41,028 bases of DNA from Pseudolactococcus plantarum (GCA_030454995.1 JAKDQI010000002.1:1-41028), one strand, 5' to 3'; positions 22,554-33,549 are shown, counted from the first letter of the stretch. Made by a program: numbers and translations. Notes: generated by a model not told the origin, from the sequence alone.

Positions 22554-22567
22554 TGAAATCGCTTACA
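22554..22567. promoter_or_regulatory. cre (CcpA) site upstream of galP
   Basis: TGAAATCGCTTACA matches TGWAANCGNTNWCA at every position. Confidence 0.8.
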
Positions 22568-22587
22568 TAATTAGTTTAACATGTACT

Positions 22588-22606
22588 CTTAGGAAAATAT
22601 TTCCAA
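22588..22606. promoter_or_regulatory. Candidate regulator operator, copy 1
   Basis: CTTAGGAAAATATTTCCAA, an imperfect palindrome repeated 32 bp away. Confidence 0.5.
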
Positions 22607-22619
22607 GTTATAGATATTA

Positions 22620-22637
22620 CTTAGGAAATGCTTTCAA
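22620..22637. promoter_or_regulatory. Candidate regulator operator, copy 2
   Basis: CTTAGGAAATGCTTTCAA, similar to copy 1; start-to-start spacing 32 bp. Confidence 0.5.
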
Positions 22638-22641
22638 TATT

Positions 22642-22666
22642 AAAAAGATACTAAAAGTATCTTTTT
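22642..22666 (-). terminator. Terminator of the RpiR-family gene
   Basis: AAAAAGATACT-taa-AGTATCTTTTT hairpin. Confidence 0.7.
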
Positions 22667-22693
22667 AATCAAGTAACCTTTGTCTATGATCAA

Positions 22694-23449
22694 TTAATCC
22701 TTATTTTTTTGATAAATCGAATAGCCATCTATCAAAACCCGCCCCAAAATAAAAAGCGGTAATCTGCTATGCACGTCTAAATCAAAATGATTAATCTCTA
22801 ATCGACTTTTATATCCTATCAGACAAACATCAGATAAACACACAAGTTCGCTATCTTGGTTAGTCGTTAATGCTAAAATATTACCTGATTGTCGATTCAC
22901 TTGTTTTAATGGTATATTGATTTCAGCATTTTCGCCAGATAATGAAAGTGCAATGACAAGCTGATGTTCTTTAACAAAACGTGTATAATAAAGCATTTGT
23001 TGTGGATCATCATAAAGACTCACACTTTTATGAAACAGCTGTAGTTTTCTTAATAACTCATTTGCAACATTTATCGTCAGGCCCCGGGCAAAAAGTAAAA
23101 TTTCCTCAGCCTCATCTATTAATTTTACTGCTGCCTCTACGTCGGTAGCAGATATACTATAAATCGTCTGTAATAATTCTTCCTCATTTTTAGCAATAGC
23201 CTCTAAAAATTCTCTAGAAAAACCGGTCCTATCAGGTAACTTTTTCTCACGAATTGAATATCTAAATTCACCATATCCTGAAAATCCTTTTTTTCGTACT
23301 GTACGATTGACTGTAGAAATAGATACGTGAGCCAAATTTGACAAATCTGAAATTGATAACTTTGGAATATTGTCATAATTTTCTTGGATGATTTCCCAAG
23401 TACAGCGTTCTGCGTTTGTAAGATTTGACATATGATTAATCAACTCCAT
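22694..23449 (-). CDS. MurR/RpiR family transcriptional regulator
   Basis: HTH ISDLSNLAHVSISTVNRTVRKKGFSGYGEFRYSIR and SIS domain (EILLFARGLTINVANELLRKLQL, LVIALSLSGENAEI). Confidence 0.9.
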   Translation of the reverse strand: MELINHMSNLTNAERCTWEIIQENYDNIPKLSISDLSNLAHVSISTVNRTVRKKGFSGYGEFRYSIREKKLPDRTGFSREFLEAIAKNEEELLQTIYSISATDVEAAVKLIDEAEEILLFARGLTINVANELLRKLQLFHKSVSLYDDPQQMLYYTRFVKEHQLVIALSLSGENAEINIPLKQVNRQSGNILALTTNQDSELVCLSDVCLIGYKSRLEINHFDLDVHSRLPLFILGRVLIDGYSIYQKNKD

Positions 23450-23483
23450 TAAATTTTATGTTTCTATTTAACTAAAGTATATC

Positions 23484-23497
23484 ATGAAGCGCTTACA
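23484..23497. promoter_or_regulatory. Degenerate cre-like site upstream of the RpiR-family gene
   Basis: atgAAGCGCTTACA: right half matches cre, left two bases do not. Confidence 0.35.
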
Positions 23498-23629
23498 ATT
23501 GATATAAGCAAACTAGAGACTCTCTCTAAACCTGTTCGTTTGTCATAAGCAAGCTATTTAAAAATGAAACCAGTCTCATTTATTCGAAATACTAATGAAA
23601 AGTTCAACTTTTTCTGTTAAAATAAGATT

Positions 23630-24301
23630 ATGGAAAATTATATTGATCAATTAACAGGAAAAAATAGCGAATACGTACATATCATCACGCGTGAACTTGT
23701 CAAAATAGGTAAGACAGATGAAGAAATAAAAGCTATTTTATCAGAAATATTGCCACAAATTGTAGCCGCACAGGAGCAACGTGTGCTCGCTAAAGATCTG
23801 CTTGGTACGCCTTCAGAATTCACAGCTAAATACACACCACAAACTCAAGTCAGCAAAAATACAAAAGCTGACCAATACGATAACGAAACACCTGTATTAA
23901 TGTGGCTAGATAGTGCTCTCTTAATGTTAGGGTTCATCACTATCTTAAACGCTATTATGGCTACCTTTAATAAAGGTGCTCGCGCATATGGGATCGTTAC
24001 ACTCGTTACGATGAGCTTTGCTGCTGGTTTTGTCATTTATCTCATGTACCGACTTGTATATAAACCACAAAACGAAGGTAAAAAAAGACCCGGATTCAAA
24101 TCTTATGCAATCCTCACGCTAGCATTTCTGGCTTGGATTGTTTTGTATAGCTTGTCTGCCTTATTACCAGCTAGTCTTAATCCTTCACCAAATAGCTATG
24201 TTGTCGGTGTGATTGGTCTTATCGCTTTAGGGATTCGTTACCTCCTCAAACGTAAATATCATATCAGATCTGCTATGGCTACATCACCAAAGAGAAACTA
24301 A
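23630..24301 (+). CDS. DUF1129-like membrane protein
   Basis: N-terminal helical domain then four hydrophobic segments, overall DUF1129 pattern. Confidence 0.7.
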   Translation: MENYIDQLTGKNSEYVHIITRELVKIGKTDEEIKAILSEILPQIVAAQEQRVLAKDLLGTPSEFTAKYTPQTQVSKNTKADQYDNETPVLMWLDSALLMLGFITILNAIMATFNKGARAYGIVTLVTMSFAAGFVIYLMYRLVYKPQNEGKKRPGFKSYAILTLAFLAWIVLYSLSALLPASLNPSPNSYVVGVIGLIALGIRYLLKRKYHIRSAMATSPKRN

Positions 24302-24330
24302 TCCTTTCTTATCTATGATCTACTCAGACT

Positions 24331-24362
24331 AAAGACAAAGTATGAAAAGCTTTGTCTTTTTT
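24331..24362 (+). terminator. Terminator of the DUF1129-like gene
   Basis: AAAGACAAAG-tatgaaaag-CTTTGTCTTTTTT. Confidence 0.8.
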
Positions 24363-24445
24363 GTGTCGTTTTCTCCGAATTCTTGTCATGTTTCGAGATA
24401 GCTACCTTATAAGAAACTGTTGCTATTCCCTATTCTAGTTGATGT

Positions 24446-24487
24446 TTATATGTCAAAAAACCGCTTGTTGAGCGGTTTTTGGCATAT
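24446..24487. terminator. Bidirectional hairpin terminator
   Basis: AAAAACCGCT-tgttg-AGCGGTTTTT with further pairing of flanking TATGTC/GGCATA. Confidence 0.7.
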
Positions 24488-24536
24488 AGGTTACAGCTCA
24501 TCATATGGACCTATCCTTACAATGTTAATAGATGAA

Positions 24537-25877
24537 CTAATTGGAAAGTGGCGTTTGTCTGACTTTCAAAACACCGTCAGCTTCGATCAAGGCCACACCA
24601 TCAACTTGACTGATCTGTGACACTCTCTCTTGAATCGCTGTTACTGTCTCTGGATCAGCTAATTTTGGTCGACCACGCTTGCTGGGGCGGTCATGCGTCA
24701 ACTGCAAATCAATCGGAATCAAGTGATAATCGAATGTCTCTTGGTCTGCATTTAAGTCAAAACTAATCAAAACGCTTTGACTAAACCTATCTTCAGCATT
24801 AAAGCCTTGCCAGTTACCAGCTTTGTCTTTAGCCCGATTAGCATGTAATGTTGAAGGTTTTGAGTTTGCTGGATAGCCATATGCTTCATACATTTCTGGT
24901 GGGATAATTGATTCTCCCGACTCAAATTCCATCACCAGACTATGAATATTATAGAAAATAGGTTTGCCTTGATGCAGCGCTATACCTTTTAGAAAATGCG
25001 CACCATGTCCGATAACTGCATCTGCGCCATAATCAATAGCTGATTTAGCAAACTTTTCGATAAACGCTGCAGGCTCATCAGCATACCAATCTTCATTTAA
25101 TCCTTCATGAGCATGGAAATTTACAAAAACATAATCAGCACGATTTTTAGCATCGGCGATATCAGCTAATATGTCAGCTTGGTCCTGCTCATTCGCTTTG
25201 GTGCGAACAGCATAATCGTCACCCAACTCGATTGATACATGTTCTTGCCAGAGAGAGCCAAATTTAAAAGCGCTATCATCTGGTCCTGACCAAGTTTCTA
25301 CACGACTACCCTGCTCTGTACTAGCTCGTGTTCCAAGTTTATGATCTATCTCAGCTAAGGCATCAAATGCAGACTTAGGTAATACATAGCTGCGGTCCCA
25401 ACGCAAGGGATTAACACCGGGTCGAGCTGGCACACCATTACCAGCATCACTTGCAGCAAATACCTCACTTCGTGTGACAGCTACAGTGATAATGGCAATT
25501 CGACCATCTCGTGTATCTATAAACTGTGGTTTTCTAGCATCAAATAAACTTTCGCCTAGACCCAAAGGATGTAACCCTCGACTTCTAGCTGCTGCCAAAG
25601 TATCTAACATCCCTGTGATACCAAAATCACCCGTATGATTATTGGCAAAAGAGAGATATTTCATATTTAGATCCGTAAATTCGTCAAGCGTTTCAGCTCG
25701 AACTGCGGTTACATATCCTCTTCCAGCAGCAGGTGGGGTATCTTTTTTAGGGGTTACAAATTCTGCGTTGGCCACAACTGCGTCTGCTGACTGTAACAAC
25801 TCAACAAGTTTAGGATCTATCGTCTCTTTCAAATTACGACTTGAAAAGAGCAAATCCCCTGCAACGATTAACTGCAT
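24537..25877 (-). CDS. CapA family protein (poly-gamma-glutamate synthesis type metallophosphatase)
   Basis: VAGDLLFSSRNLK, SFANNHTGDFGITGMLDTL, VNFHAHEGLN, VIGHGAHFLKGIALHQGKPIFYNIHSLV. Confidence 0.88.
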   Translation of the reverse strand: MQLIVAGDLLFSSRNLKETIDPKLVELLQSADAVVANAEFVTPKKDTPPAAGRGYVTAVRAETLDEFTDLNMKYLSFANNHTGDFGITGMLDTLAAARSRGLHPLGLGESLFDARKPQFIDTRDGRIAIITVAVTRSEVFAASDAGNGVPARPGVNPLRWDRSYVLPKSAFDALAEIDHKLGTRASTEQGSRVETWSGPDDSAFKFGSLWQEHVSIELGDDYAVRTKANEQDQADILADIADAKNRADYVFVNFHAHEGLNEDWYADEPAAFIEKFAKSAIDYGADAVIGHGAHFLKGIALHQGKPIFYNIHSLVMEFESGESIIPPEMYEAYGYPANSKPSTLHANRAKDKAGNWQGFNAEDRFSQSVLISFDLNADQETFDYHLIPIDLQLTHDRPSKRGRPKLADPETVTAIQERVSQISQVDGVALIEADGVLKVRQTPLSN

Positions 25878-25894
25878 CGCTTGGTCCTTCCTTA

Positions 25895-26749
25895 TTATTG
25901 ATTAATTTCTTTTTCATCAGGTAGATAGCTAGCGCCCAACTGTTCTTGACTAATTTTTTCGAGCGTACCATCTTTGTATATTTTTTTAATTTGCTGATTG
26001 ACTACTTTTAAGAGCTTGTCGCCGTCTTTAGTTTTAGGTAAAAGCAGGTAGGCATCAGGATAGATACTTGGATCTGAGAACGGAACAATTTTCAGTTTAA
26101 ACCCATGCTCTTTAATCGCTTGTTTTGCTGAAATAGTACTGATAATCCGTACATCATATTTCCCCTCTTCAATATTCTGAAATTGTTTGATAAAATCTTG
26201 ATCTGTGTATTGAATATCAATTTTACCACTATGATTTTTATTATAATTTTCTAGTAAAGTCGCACCACTATTGCCGACCTCTGTCACTGCTTTTTTGCCT
26301 GTCAAATCATCTAAAGATTTGATTTGGTTGTCATTTTCTCGGACTACTAAAACATAAGGATTTTTAGTAATTGGCAATGAGAAGTTATACTTTTTAGCAC
26401 GTTCTGCGTTATACGAAAAGTTATTTGCACCTAGTTGATAACGATCGGTATCCAAACCAGCCAAAATTGATTCGAATTCCGTCGTTTCAAGATCGACCTT
26501 ATACTCCTGCTTCAATCCAGAAAATAAAGCCTTAACCACCTCAACATCATAGCCTGTCAGCTTTCCGTTTTCTCTATAGCTAAAGGGCTTGCTGACCCCA
26601 GACGTACCAATATGGAGGACTTGAGGGGCAGATGCCGGCTGACCTGATGATTTCGTTTCTTTTTTTTGCTGACCACAAGCGACCAAACTACCACCAATGA
26701 CAGCAAGCGCTAACCCACTCACGATTAAACGTTTCACTTTTGACTTCAT
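25895..26749 (-). CDS. Amino acid ABC transporter substrate-binding lipoprotein
   Basis: Signal peptide with lipobox GSLVACGQQ, SBP_bac_3 pattern (GTSGVSKPFSYRENGKLTGYDVEVVKAL). True start likely MKSKVKR. Confidence 0.92.
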   Translation of the reverse strand: MKSKVKRLIVSGLALAVIGGSLVACGQQKKETKSSGQPASAPQVLHIGTSGVSKPFSYRENGKLTGYDVEVVKALFSGLKQEYKVDLETTEFESILAGLDTDRYQLGANNFSYNAERAKKYNFSLPITKNPYVLVVRENDNQIKSLDDLTGKKAVTEVGNSGATLLENYNKNHSGKIDIQYTDQDFIKQFQNIEEGKYDVRIISTISAKQAIKEHGFKLKIVPFSDPSIYPDAYLLLPKTKDGDKLLKVVNQQIKKIYKDGTLEKISQEQLGASYLPDEKEINQ

Positions 26750-27058
26750 TTTATTATCTTCCAATCTAAATATTTTTTCTATACACCTAATCATACTATG
26801 TTTAGGTGACACTAGCGTTTGCGTTTATTTATAACCGTTATTCATTTTTTATAACAAGTCGTCAAATGATTGAATTATTAGCATATGGCACTAAAACAAT
26901 TGTAATAACTGACAAATTAACTGAAATTCATCTAATAAGATCAAGATATAAATAACATGTTTCTGATAAGATTACTTGCTGATGAGTCGACACGGTTTTC
27001 TATATAATTGACTAGTTTTATCAGTTTCCTTGGCATTCCCTGTTATCATACCCACACA

Positions 27059-27089
27059 AAAACCCTAGCGATAGTTACGCTAGGGTTTA
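27059..27089 (-). terminator. polA terminator
   Basis: AAACCCTAGCG-atagtta-CGCTAGGGTTT. Confidence 0.8.
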
Positions 27090-27127
27090 TTCAGCCTGAC
27101 ACAAACCAATTGGTCTGTGTTTTAGAA

Positions 27128-29743
27128 CTACTTGGCATCGTACCAAGTTTTACCATTATTTTCGTCTACTAATAAAGGAACCGAGAGAGAAATTGCTTCT
27201 TCCATCGTCTTTTTAACTAATGTTTGCATCACTGCTAACTCTTCATTTGGTACATCTAAAACGATCTCATCATGTACCTGAAGTAACATTTTACTTTTAT
27301 ACTTACCTGCTGTCAAAGTATGATCTAGATTAATCATGGCAACTTTAAGAATATCAGCTGCTGAACCCTGAATTGGGCTATTAATAGCTGTGCGTTCTGC
27401 AAATGATCGAACGGAAAAATTTCTAGCATTAATATCTGGTAAATTTCGACGTCTGTGGTAAAGCGTTTCGACAAATCCTGTATCCTTAGCACTTCGCACG
27501 ATATCTTCCATATACTTTTTAATATCTGGATAGCGTTCAAAGTAAGTATCGATATATGTCTTTGCTGCTTTTCTTGAAATACCTAGATTATTTGATAACC
27601 CAAAGTCTGATATCCCATAGACAACACCAAAGTTTACTGCTTTAGCATTTCTACGATCATTTGCTGTCACATCTTCTGGCTTATCAATACCAAATACGCG
27701 CATCGCTGTCGATGTATGGATATCTGCGCCATCATTAAACGCTGAAATCAAGTGTTCATCTCCGGATATATGTGCTAATACACGTAATTCAATCTGAGAA
27801 TAGTCACTTGATAATAGAACTGAATCTTCATTTTCAGGCAAAAAGGCCTTACGAATCTTACGTCCTTCAGGCAACCGAACCGGGATATTTTGTAAGTTAG
27901 GTTGTACACTAGACAAACGGCCTGTCTGTGTTAAATCTTGGACATAACGTGTATGGATCTTACCATCAGGCATGATTTCTCCAAGTAAGCCTGTAACATA
28001 GGTAGACTGAATCTTTGAAATCTGGCGATACTTCAAAATCTTATCAACAATCGGTGCTTGTGGGGCAAGTTGCTCTAGTACATCAACTGCTGTAGAATAA
28101 CCCGTTTTCGTTTTCTTAATAACAGGTAATCCCATTTTTTCAAATAAAATCACCCCTAGCTGTTTAGGAGAGTTGATATTAAAGCTTTCTCCTGCAAGGT
28201 CGTAGATTTCTTCGGTCAATCCTTTAAGTACTTGCTCATTCTCAAGCCCAATTTCACTTAAAACACCACCTGAAACTTTTATCCCCGAAATTTCCATCTT
28301 AGCCAATACATCAGCTAAAGGAAGTTCAATCTGACCTAAGAGATCCACTTGATCATTTTCTACCAACTTTTCAAGTAACGGTGCTTGCGTTTTCACTAAG
28401 ACATCTAGTTTTCTAGCAAGATGGTCAAATAAAATAGCATCTTCAGGTACTGCACGTTTAGCTCCCTTGCCATAGACTAACTCATCATCTGGCAACTCAA
28501 AACCAAATAACTCAGCAATGGTTGAAATTTTATTATTTTCTATCGTAGAATACAAGTACTTGGCAAGCATAGTGTCAAAGCTGACTACCGGGTAATTAAT
28601 ACCTTGACGTGCTAGTAAGACTTTATTCTTCTTAAAATCAAAGGTATTTTTGGGAAACCGTACATCACTAAGTAAGGCAACATTTTTTGACACATAAATC
28701 TGCTTCGCATCACCCCAAGTAAATCCGATGATCGTATCGCGATGATAATCTTCTCCTAGGATTTCAAGATAGAAAAACTGATCATCATGAAACATATCAT
28801 CACTAAGATGTTCTTCCACGATGTTAAACTCAATAGCTTCGACTACTTTCTCGGTAGCCCCTTCCAAGTTTTCTAGAAATTTATGGAAGCCCATCTCCTT
28901 ATAGAAAGCTTTTAATTTATCGTAGTCACTTCCCTCATATAGTGTGTCTGCTAAGCTGATTTCGATCGGTGAATCAAGATCGATCGTTGCAAGCTGTCTT
29001 GACAAAAACGCTTGTTCTCGGTCATTGATCAAGTTTTCTTTGAGCTTAGAGGTTTTCATCTCATCTATGTGATTGTAAATCCCATCTAACGACCCATGCT
29101 CAAGTAATAATTTGATACCTGTTTTTTCACCTACCTTAGTCACACCAGGAATGTTATCAGATTTATCCCCCATGAGTGCTTTTAAATCGATGAATTGCTC
29201 AGTTGTTAATCCTAATTTCTCATATAAATAGGTCGGCGTATAAGTTTCAAGCTCTGCAACACCTTTAATTGTAATCTCAACTGTTGTTTTTTCAGTTGTC
29301 AGTTGTGTTAAGTCACGATCTCCGGATACCACTGTGATTTTATCAAACCCAGATTTTTCTGCCTGACTGGCTAAGGTACCAATAATATCATCTGCTTCAT
29401 AGTTCACAAGTTCATAATGCCTAATCCCTTGTGCTTCAAGCATCTCTTTAATAAAAGGCATCTGCTCACGAAACTCATCTGGTGTTTTGGCACGGCCGCC
29501 TTTATACTCCGCATACATGTCAGTTCTAAACGTTGTTTTACCTGCATCAAAAGCAACCAAAACGTGTGTAGGTTGTACAGCTTCTAAAACGTTCCCTAAC
29601 ATCGTATGAAAAGCAAAAATCGCATTTGTATGAAGTCCTGATGGTGCAACAAATCGATCAATCTGTGTATAAAGTGCAAAAAAAGCACGAAAAGCGATGG
29701 AAGACCCATCTATCAAAAGTAGTTTTTTCTCTGTAGTTGTCAT
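27128..29743 (-). CDS. polA: DNA polymerase I
   Basis: 5'-3' exonuclease N-terminus (LLLIDGSSIAFRAFFAL), polymerase motifs (SSDYSQIELRVLAHISGD, RRNAKAVNFGVVYGIS, LLQVHDEIVLDVP). Confidence 0.98.
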   Translation of the reverse strand: MTTTEKKLLLIDGSSIAFRAFFALYTQIDRFVAPSGLHTNAIFAFHTMLGNVLEAVQPTHVLVAFDAGKTTFRTDMYAEYKGGRAKTPDEFREQMPFIKEMLEAQGIRHYELVNYEADDIIGTLASQAEKSGFDKITVVSGDRDLTQLTTEKTTVEITIKGVAELETYTPTYLYEKLGLTTEQFIDLKALMGDKSDNIPGVTKVGEKTGIKLLLEHGSLDGIYNHIDEMKTSKLKENLINDREQAFLSRQLATIDLDSPIEISLADTLYEGSDYDKLKAFYKEMGFHKFLENLEGATEKVVEAIEFNIVEEHLSDDMFHDDQFFYLEILGEDYHRDTIIGFTWGDAKQIYVSKNVALLSDVRFPKNTFDFKKNKVLLARQGINYPVVSFDTMLAKYLYSTIENNKISTIAELFGFELPDDELVYGKGAKRAVPEDAILFDHLARKLDVLVKTQAPLLEKLVENDQVDLLGQIELPLADVLAKMEISGIKVSGGVLSEIGLENEQVLKGLTEEIYDLAGESFNINSPKQLGVILFEKMGLPVIKKTKTGYSTAVDVLEQLAPQAPIVDKILKYRQISKIQSTYVTGLLGEIMPDGKIHTRYVQDLTQTGRLSSVQPNLQNIPVRLPEGRKIRKAFLPENEDSVLLSSDYSQIELRVLAHISGDEHLISAFNDGADIHTSTAMRVFGIDKPEDVTANDRRNAKAVNFGVVYGISDFGLSNNLGISRKAAKTYIDTYFERYPDIKKYMEDIVRSAKDTGFVETLYHRRRNLPDINARNFSVRSFAERTAINSPIQGSAADILKVAMINLDHTLTAGKYKSKMLLQVHDEIVLDVPNEELAVMQTLVKKTMEEAISLSVPLLVDENNGKTWYDAK

Positions 29744-29762
29744 ATTTCTATTTTAACACAAA

Positions 29763-29790
29763 AATACCTGTCTCATCTATGACAGGTATT
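29763..29790 (-). terminator. Terminator of the DUF6440-like gene
   Basis: AATACCTGTC-tcatctat-GACAGGTATT with a T-run on the minus strand. Confidence 0.7.
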
Positions 29791-29850
29791 CATCAATTTT
29801 GAACTTATGCTGTCAAAAACGCGATGATAAATATGCGTATCATATCGTGA

Positions 29851-30081
29851 TTAAAACGGTGACACATCTTTATCCGAAACAGATTTCTCTTCAACTATTT
29901 CCGTTTTTGATAAGACAGGTTTTCCATCACCGTCAATCAAGGGAGTTAATCCCGCCCCAGTATCTCTGGTTGCTAATAAATATTGAACGCCTGTCACCTT
30001 ATCTGTGATAACATCAATCCCTTGAAAGGCACCACCTGTCGTTCTTTCAAAACGTTTTTTTATATCATTTTTAGTAAACAT
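29851..30081 (-). CDS. DUF6440-like small protein
   Basis: MFTKNDIKKRFERTTGGAFQGIDVITDKVTGVQYLLATRDTGAGLTPLIDGDGKPV; start moved to MFTKND. Confidence 0.65.
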   Translation of the reverse strand: MFTKNDIKKRFERTTGGAFQGIDVITDKVTGVQYLLATRDTGAGLTPLIDGDGKPVLSKTEIVEEKSVSDKDVSPF

Positions 30082-30306
30082 TTCTATCCTCCTTTTAGCC
30101 AATAGGCTGTGTTTCAAAATTTGTCAGTCCATCTTTTACTGCAGCTAACTTAGACTTCATCTCATAATATTGCTCAAAGATAAGTTTACCTTATTTTAAA
30201 TTAAAAATAAACCCTTATACTACCACATAAGCTGACAAAATAGTTTTACTTTACATCCGCCCACAGACACTGTATAATCATGACAAGATAGAAAAGGAGT
30301 CAACAA

Positions 30307-30594
30307 ATGATCGTTATTAATGTATTTTTTCACATCAAACAAGAACAAAAAACAGCTTATTTAAAAGCAATGAATGAACTTGTGAATCAGTCTAAGACAG
30401 AAGAAGGTGCTATTTTTTACGACCTTTTTTCTGACCCAAAAGATGATACAAGATATATTATAGTTGAAAATTGGGCAAGTCAAACAGCCCTTTCAGCACA
30501 TAATGAAACAGCTCATTTTAAAGCATTTGCTAGCCAAATTAATGAATTTCTAGTTGAACCTTTCAGACTAGTCGTTAGTACTGAACAAGTATAA
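30307..30594 (+). CDS. Putative quinol monooxygenase (ABM domain)
   Basis: YLKAMNELVNQSKTEEGAIFYDLFSDPKDDTRYIIVENWASQTALSAHNETAHFKAF. Confidence 0.9.
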   Translation: MIVINVFFHIKQEQKTAYLKAMNELVNQSKTEEGAIFYDLFSDPKDDTRYIIVENWASQTALSAHNETAHFKAFASQINEFLVEPFRLVVSTEQV

Positions 30595-30612
30595 GCTAAA
30601 TGCTAAACAAAT

Positions 30613-30643
30613 AAAAAGTAACAGCTATCTGCTGTTACTTTTT
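30613..30643. terminator. Bidirectional terminator
   Basis: AAAAAGTAACAGC-tatct-GCTGTTACTTTTT. Confidence 0.85.
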
Positions 30644-30659
30644 ATTTATAATTGACTCA

Positions 30660-32090
30660 TTATTTATCGAGTTCAGCGTACAACAATTCTTGCACAACTT
30701 GTGGATTTGCTTGTCCTTTAGTTGCTTTCATAAGTTGACCAATCAAAGCCTTAGCTGAATTTTTGTTGCCACCTTTGTAGTCGCTAACAGCTTTTTCATT
30801 TTTAGCCAAAACATCTGAAATGATTGGGATAAGCACAGCTGGATCTGAAATTTGAATCAAACCAGCTTTCTTAACAAACGCCTCTGCAGAACCACCATTT
30901 TTAGCTAATTCTACAAATACTTTTTTAGCAATCTTAGATGAGATCGTCCCATCAGAAATTAATTGCAACATTTCAGTCAAGTTTTCAGGTGTTAACCCTA
31001 TTTCTGTAAGAGTTTTACCTTCAGCGTTAAGATATTGTGCAACCTCACCTTGCAACCAGTTAGATGCAAGTTTAGCATCAGCACCAGCTTTAATAGCTGC
31101 TTCAAAGAAATCAGCTGTTTCTTTAGAAGCTGTCAATTGTGCTGCATCATACTCTGATAAGTCTAATTCAGAAACATATCTTGCACGACGTGCTTTAGGA
31201 AATTCTGGTAATGTTTTACGCACATCATCAATCCAGTCGTCAGAGATTTCAAAACGAGGTAGATCAGGTTCTGGGAAATAACGATAATCTGATGACCCTT
31301 CTTTGACACGCATCAAAGTCGTTTCACCTGTTTTTTCGTCATAACGACGTGTTTCTTGCTGAATCACACCGCCAGCACGCAAGATTTTAGCTTGACGTGC
31401 AACTTCATATTCTAATCCTTTACGAACAAAGTTGAACGAATTCAAGTTTTTAAGCTCTGTTTTTGTACCAAATTCTTCTTGACCATAAGGACGTAATGAA
31501 ATATTAGCGTCACAACGCATTGATCCTTCTTCCATCTTGACATCAGAAATACCTGTATATTGGATGATTTCTTTGATGGCAGTTAAGTAGGCATAAGCTT
31601 CTTCAGGAGAACGCATATCAGCTTCTGATACAATTTCGATCAAAGGTACACCTTGACGGTTCAAGTCAACATAAGAATATCCATCTGTACCGTGTGTGTT
31701 TTTACCAGCATCTTCTTCTAAATGGGCACGTTCGATACGTAAAGTCTTTTTAGTTCCATCTGCTAATTCGATTTCAATGCTGCCATTATACCCAATTGGT
31801 TCATCAAATTGAGAGATTTGGTAAGCTTTTGGATTATCCGGATAAAAATAATTTTTACGGTCAAAGTGCATACTTTGATGGATATCCATATTAAGTGCAA
31901 GCGAAGCCTTAATACCTGATTCGATAACCCCTTTATTCATGACTGGTAAAACGCCTGGAAAGCTCCAATCAACGATATTCGTGTTTTTATTTGCGCCTTC
32001 ACCAAAGTGAGCCGGTGCTGGTGAAAATATTTTTGAGTTAGTATTTAACTCAACATGGACTTCAAGTCCGATGACTGTTTCAAAATTCAT
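30660..32090 (-). CDS. gatB: Asp-tRNA(Asn)/Glu-tRNA(Gln) amidotransferase subunit B
   Basis: [30 protein letters not shown] and C-terminal GatB/YqeY domain. Confidence 0.98.
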   Translation of the reverse strand: MNFETVIGLEVHVELNTNSKIFSPAPAHFGEGANKNTNIVDWSFPGVLPVMNKGVIESGIKASLALNMDIHQSMHFDRKNYFYPDNPKAYQISQFDEPIGYNGSIEIELADGTKKTLRIERAHLEEDAGKNTHGTDGYSYVDLNRQGVPLIEIVSEADMRSPEEAYAYLTAIKEIIQYTGISDVKMEEGSMRCDANISLRPYGQEEFGTKTELKNLNSFNFVRKGLEYEVARQAKILRAGGVIQQETRRYDEKTGETTLMRVKEGSSDYRYFPEPDLPRFEISDDWIDDVRKTLPEFPKARRARYVSELDLSEYDAAQLTASKETADFFEAAIKAGADAKLASNWLQGEVAQYLNAEGKTLTEIGLTPENLTEMLQLISDGTISSKIAKKVFVELAKNGGSAEAFVKKAGLIQISDPAVLIPIISDVLAKNEKAVSDYKGGNKNSAKALIGQLMKATKGQANPQVVQELLYAELDK

Positions 32091-32106
32091 AGATTAAAGT
32101 CCTTTC

Positions 32107-33549
32107 TTAAAAAATAATTGGTTTTGCTTTATGGAAATCAGTTGTCGCTTCAAAGGCTGCAGCAGCTTGATAAATTGTCTCTTCATCAAATGCTTTACCA
32201 ATAATTTGCAAGCCAACTGGTAAGCCTTCTACTTGTCCAGCAGGAATTGAAATACCTGGTAGACCAGCTAAGTTAACAGGAATTGTTAACAAGTCAGCTA
32301 AATACATGGCAACTGGATCATGACCTTGTGTATCTAGATCATACGCAACACTTGGTGCTGTTGGGCCAATAATTAAGTCATAGGTTTCAAATACTTTTTG
32401 GAAATCTTGCATGATAAGCGTTCTGACTTGACCTGCTTTTTTGAAATAAGCATCATAATATCCAGATGACAAGCTAAATGTCCCTAGCATAATCCGACGT
32501 TTCACTTCTTCACCAAAGCCTTGTGAGCGTGTTTTAACATAGATATCCTCTAAATCAACAGCGTCCTCAGCACGGAATCCATAACGAATACCGTCAAAAC
32601 GTTGTAAGTTAGAACTTGCTTCAGATGAGGCAATAATATAATAAACCGCTACACCATATTTACTATGTGGTAAGCTAACCTCTTCAACAGTTGCCCCAAG
32701 TTTTTCAAACTGTTTAGCTGCAGCTAATACTTGCGCTTTAACTTTAGGATCAATCCCTTCACCCAAATACTCTTTTGGCAAAGCAATTTTAAGCCCTTTG
32801 ATATCTTGACCGATTTTAGATGTAAAATCAGGAATCGCAACTTTTGAAGATGTAGAATCTTTAGGATCATGTCCTGAAACAGCATTTAATAATAAAGCAT
32901 TATCTTCTACGTTTTGTGAAAATGGACCGATTTGGTCAAGTGATGAGCCAAAGGCAATCAATCCAAAACGTGAAATACGACCGTAAGTCGGTTTCAGCCC
33001 AACCACACCATTAAATGACGCTGGTTGACGAATTGAGCCACCAGTATCAGAACCTAGTGAGAGTAGAACTTGGTTTGAAGCGACCGCTGTAGCAGATCCA
33101 CCTGATGAGCCACCTGGTACTTTAGTTTGATCCCAAGCATTTTTCGTTACTTTAAAAGCTGAGTTTTCAGTTGACCCACCCATAGCGAACTCATCCATGT
33201 TGGTTTTCCCTACAACGATCATGTCATTGCTGTATAATTTTTCTACAGCTGTTGCATCAAAAATGGGTTCGTAATTATAGAGCATTTTTGATGCTGCAGT
33301 CGTAAGAATCCCTTTTGTTGAGATGTTATCTTTAAAAGCTAATGGAATACCAGACATTGGGTTTGTCGCATCGATACCACGTGCATCAATTGCAGCAGCT
33401 TGAGCAAGTGCTGCTTCTTCAGTGATCGTGATAAAACTATCTACTTTACTTTCACGATCCGCTATATTTTTCAAGGTCTCTTGTGTTAATTCAACCGCTG
33501 AAATATCTTTGTTCACCAATTTTTCATGGAGTGATTTAATTGTTGTCAT
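32107..33549 (-). CDS. gatA: Asp-tRNA(Asn)/Glu-tRNA(Gln) amidotransferase subunit A
   Basis: Amidase signature [46 protein letters not shown]. Confidence 0.98.
   Translation of the reverse strand: MTTIKSLHEKLVNKDISAVELTQETLKNIADRESKVDSFITITEEAALAQAAAIDARGIDATNPMSGIPLAFKDNISTKGILTTAASKMLYNYEPIFDATAVEKLYSNDMIVVGKTNMDEFAMGGSTENSAFKVTKNAWDQTKVPGGSSGGSATAVASNQVLLSLGSDTGGSIRQPASFNGVVGLKPTYGRISRFGLIAFGSSLDQIGPFSQNVEDNALLLNAVSGHDPKDSTSSKVAIPDFTSKIGQDIKGLKIALPKEYLGEGIDPKVKAQVLAAAKQFEKLGATVEEVSLPHSKYGVAVYYIIASSEASSNLQRFDGIRYGFRAEDAVDLEDIYVKTRSQGFGEEVKRRIMLGTFSLSSGYYDAYFKKAGQVRTLIMQDFQKVFETYDLIIGPTAPSVAYDLDTQGHDPVAMYLADLLTIPVNLAGLPGISIPAGQVEGLPVGLQIIGKAFDEETIYQAAAAFEATTDFHKAKPIIF

Noticed and set aside
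22642-22666. Hairpin as a galP regulatory element
   Set aside because: Position and T-run fit an ordinary terminator for the upstream RpiR-family gene.
24537-25877. AT-hook-like KRGRPKL motif in the CapA protein as evidence of DNA binding
   Set aside because: RPSKRGRPxLA appears to be a normal part of this CapA subfamily; one short motif does not support DNA binding.
29799-30008. 69-aa plus-strand ORF
   Set aside because: Antisense to the DUF6440-like gene, with no recognisable pattern.
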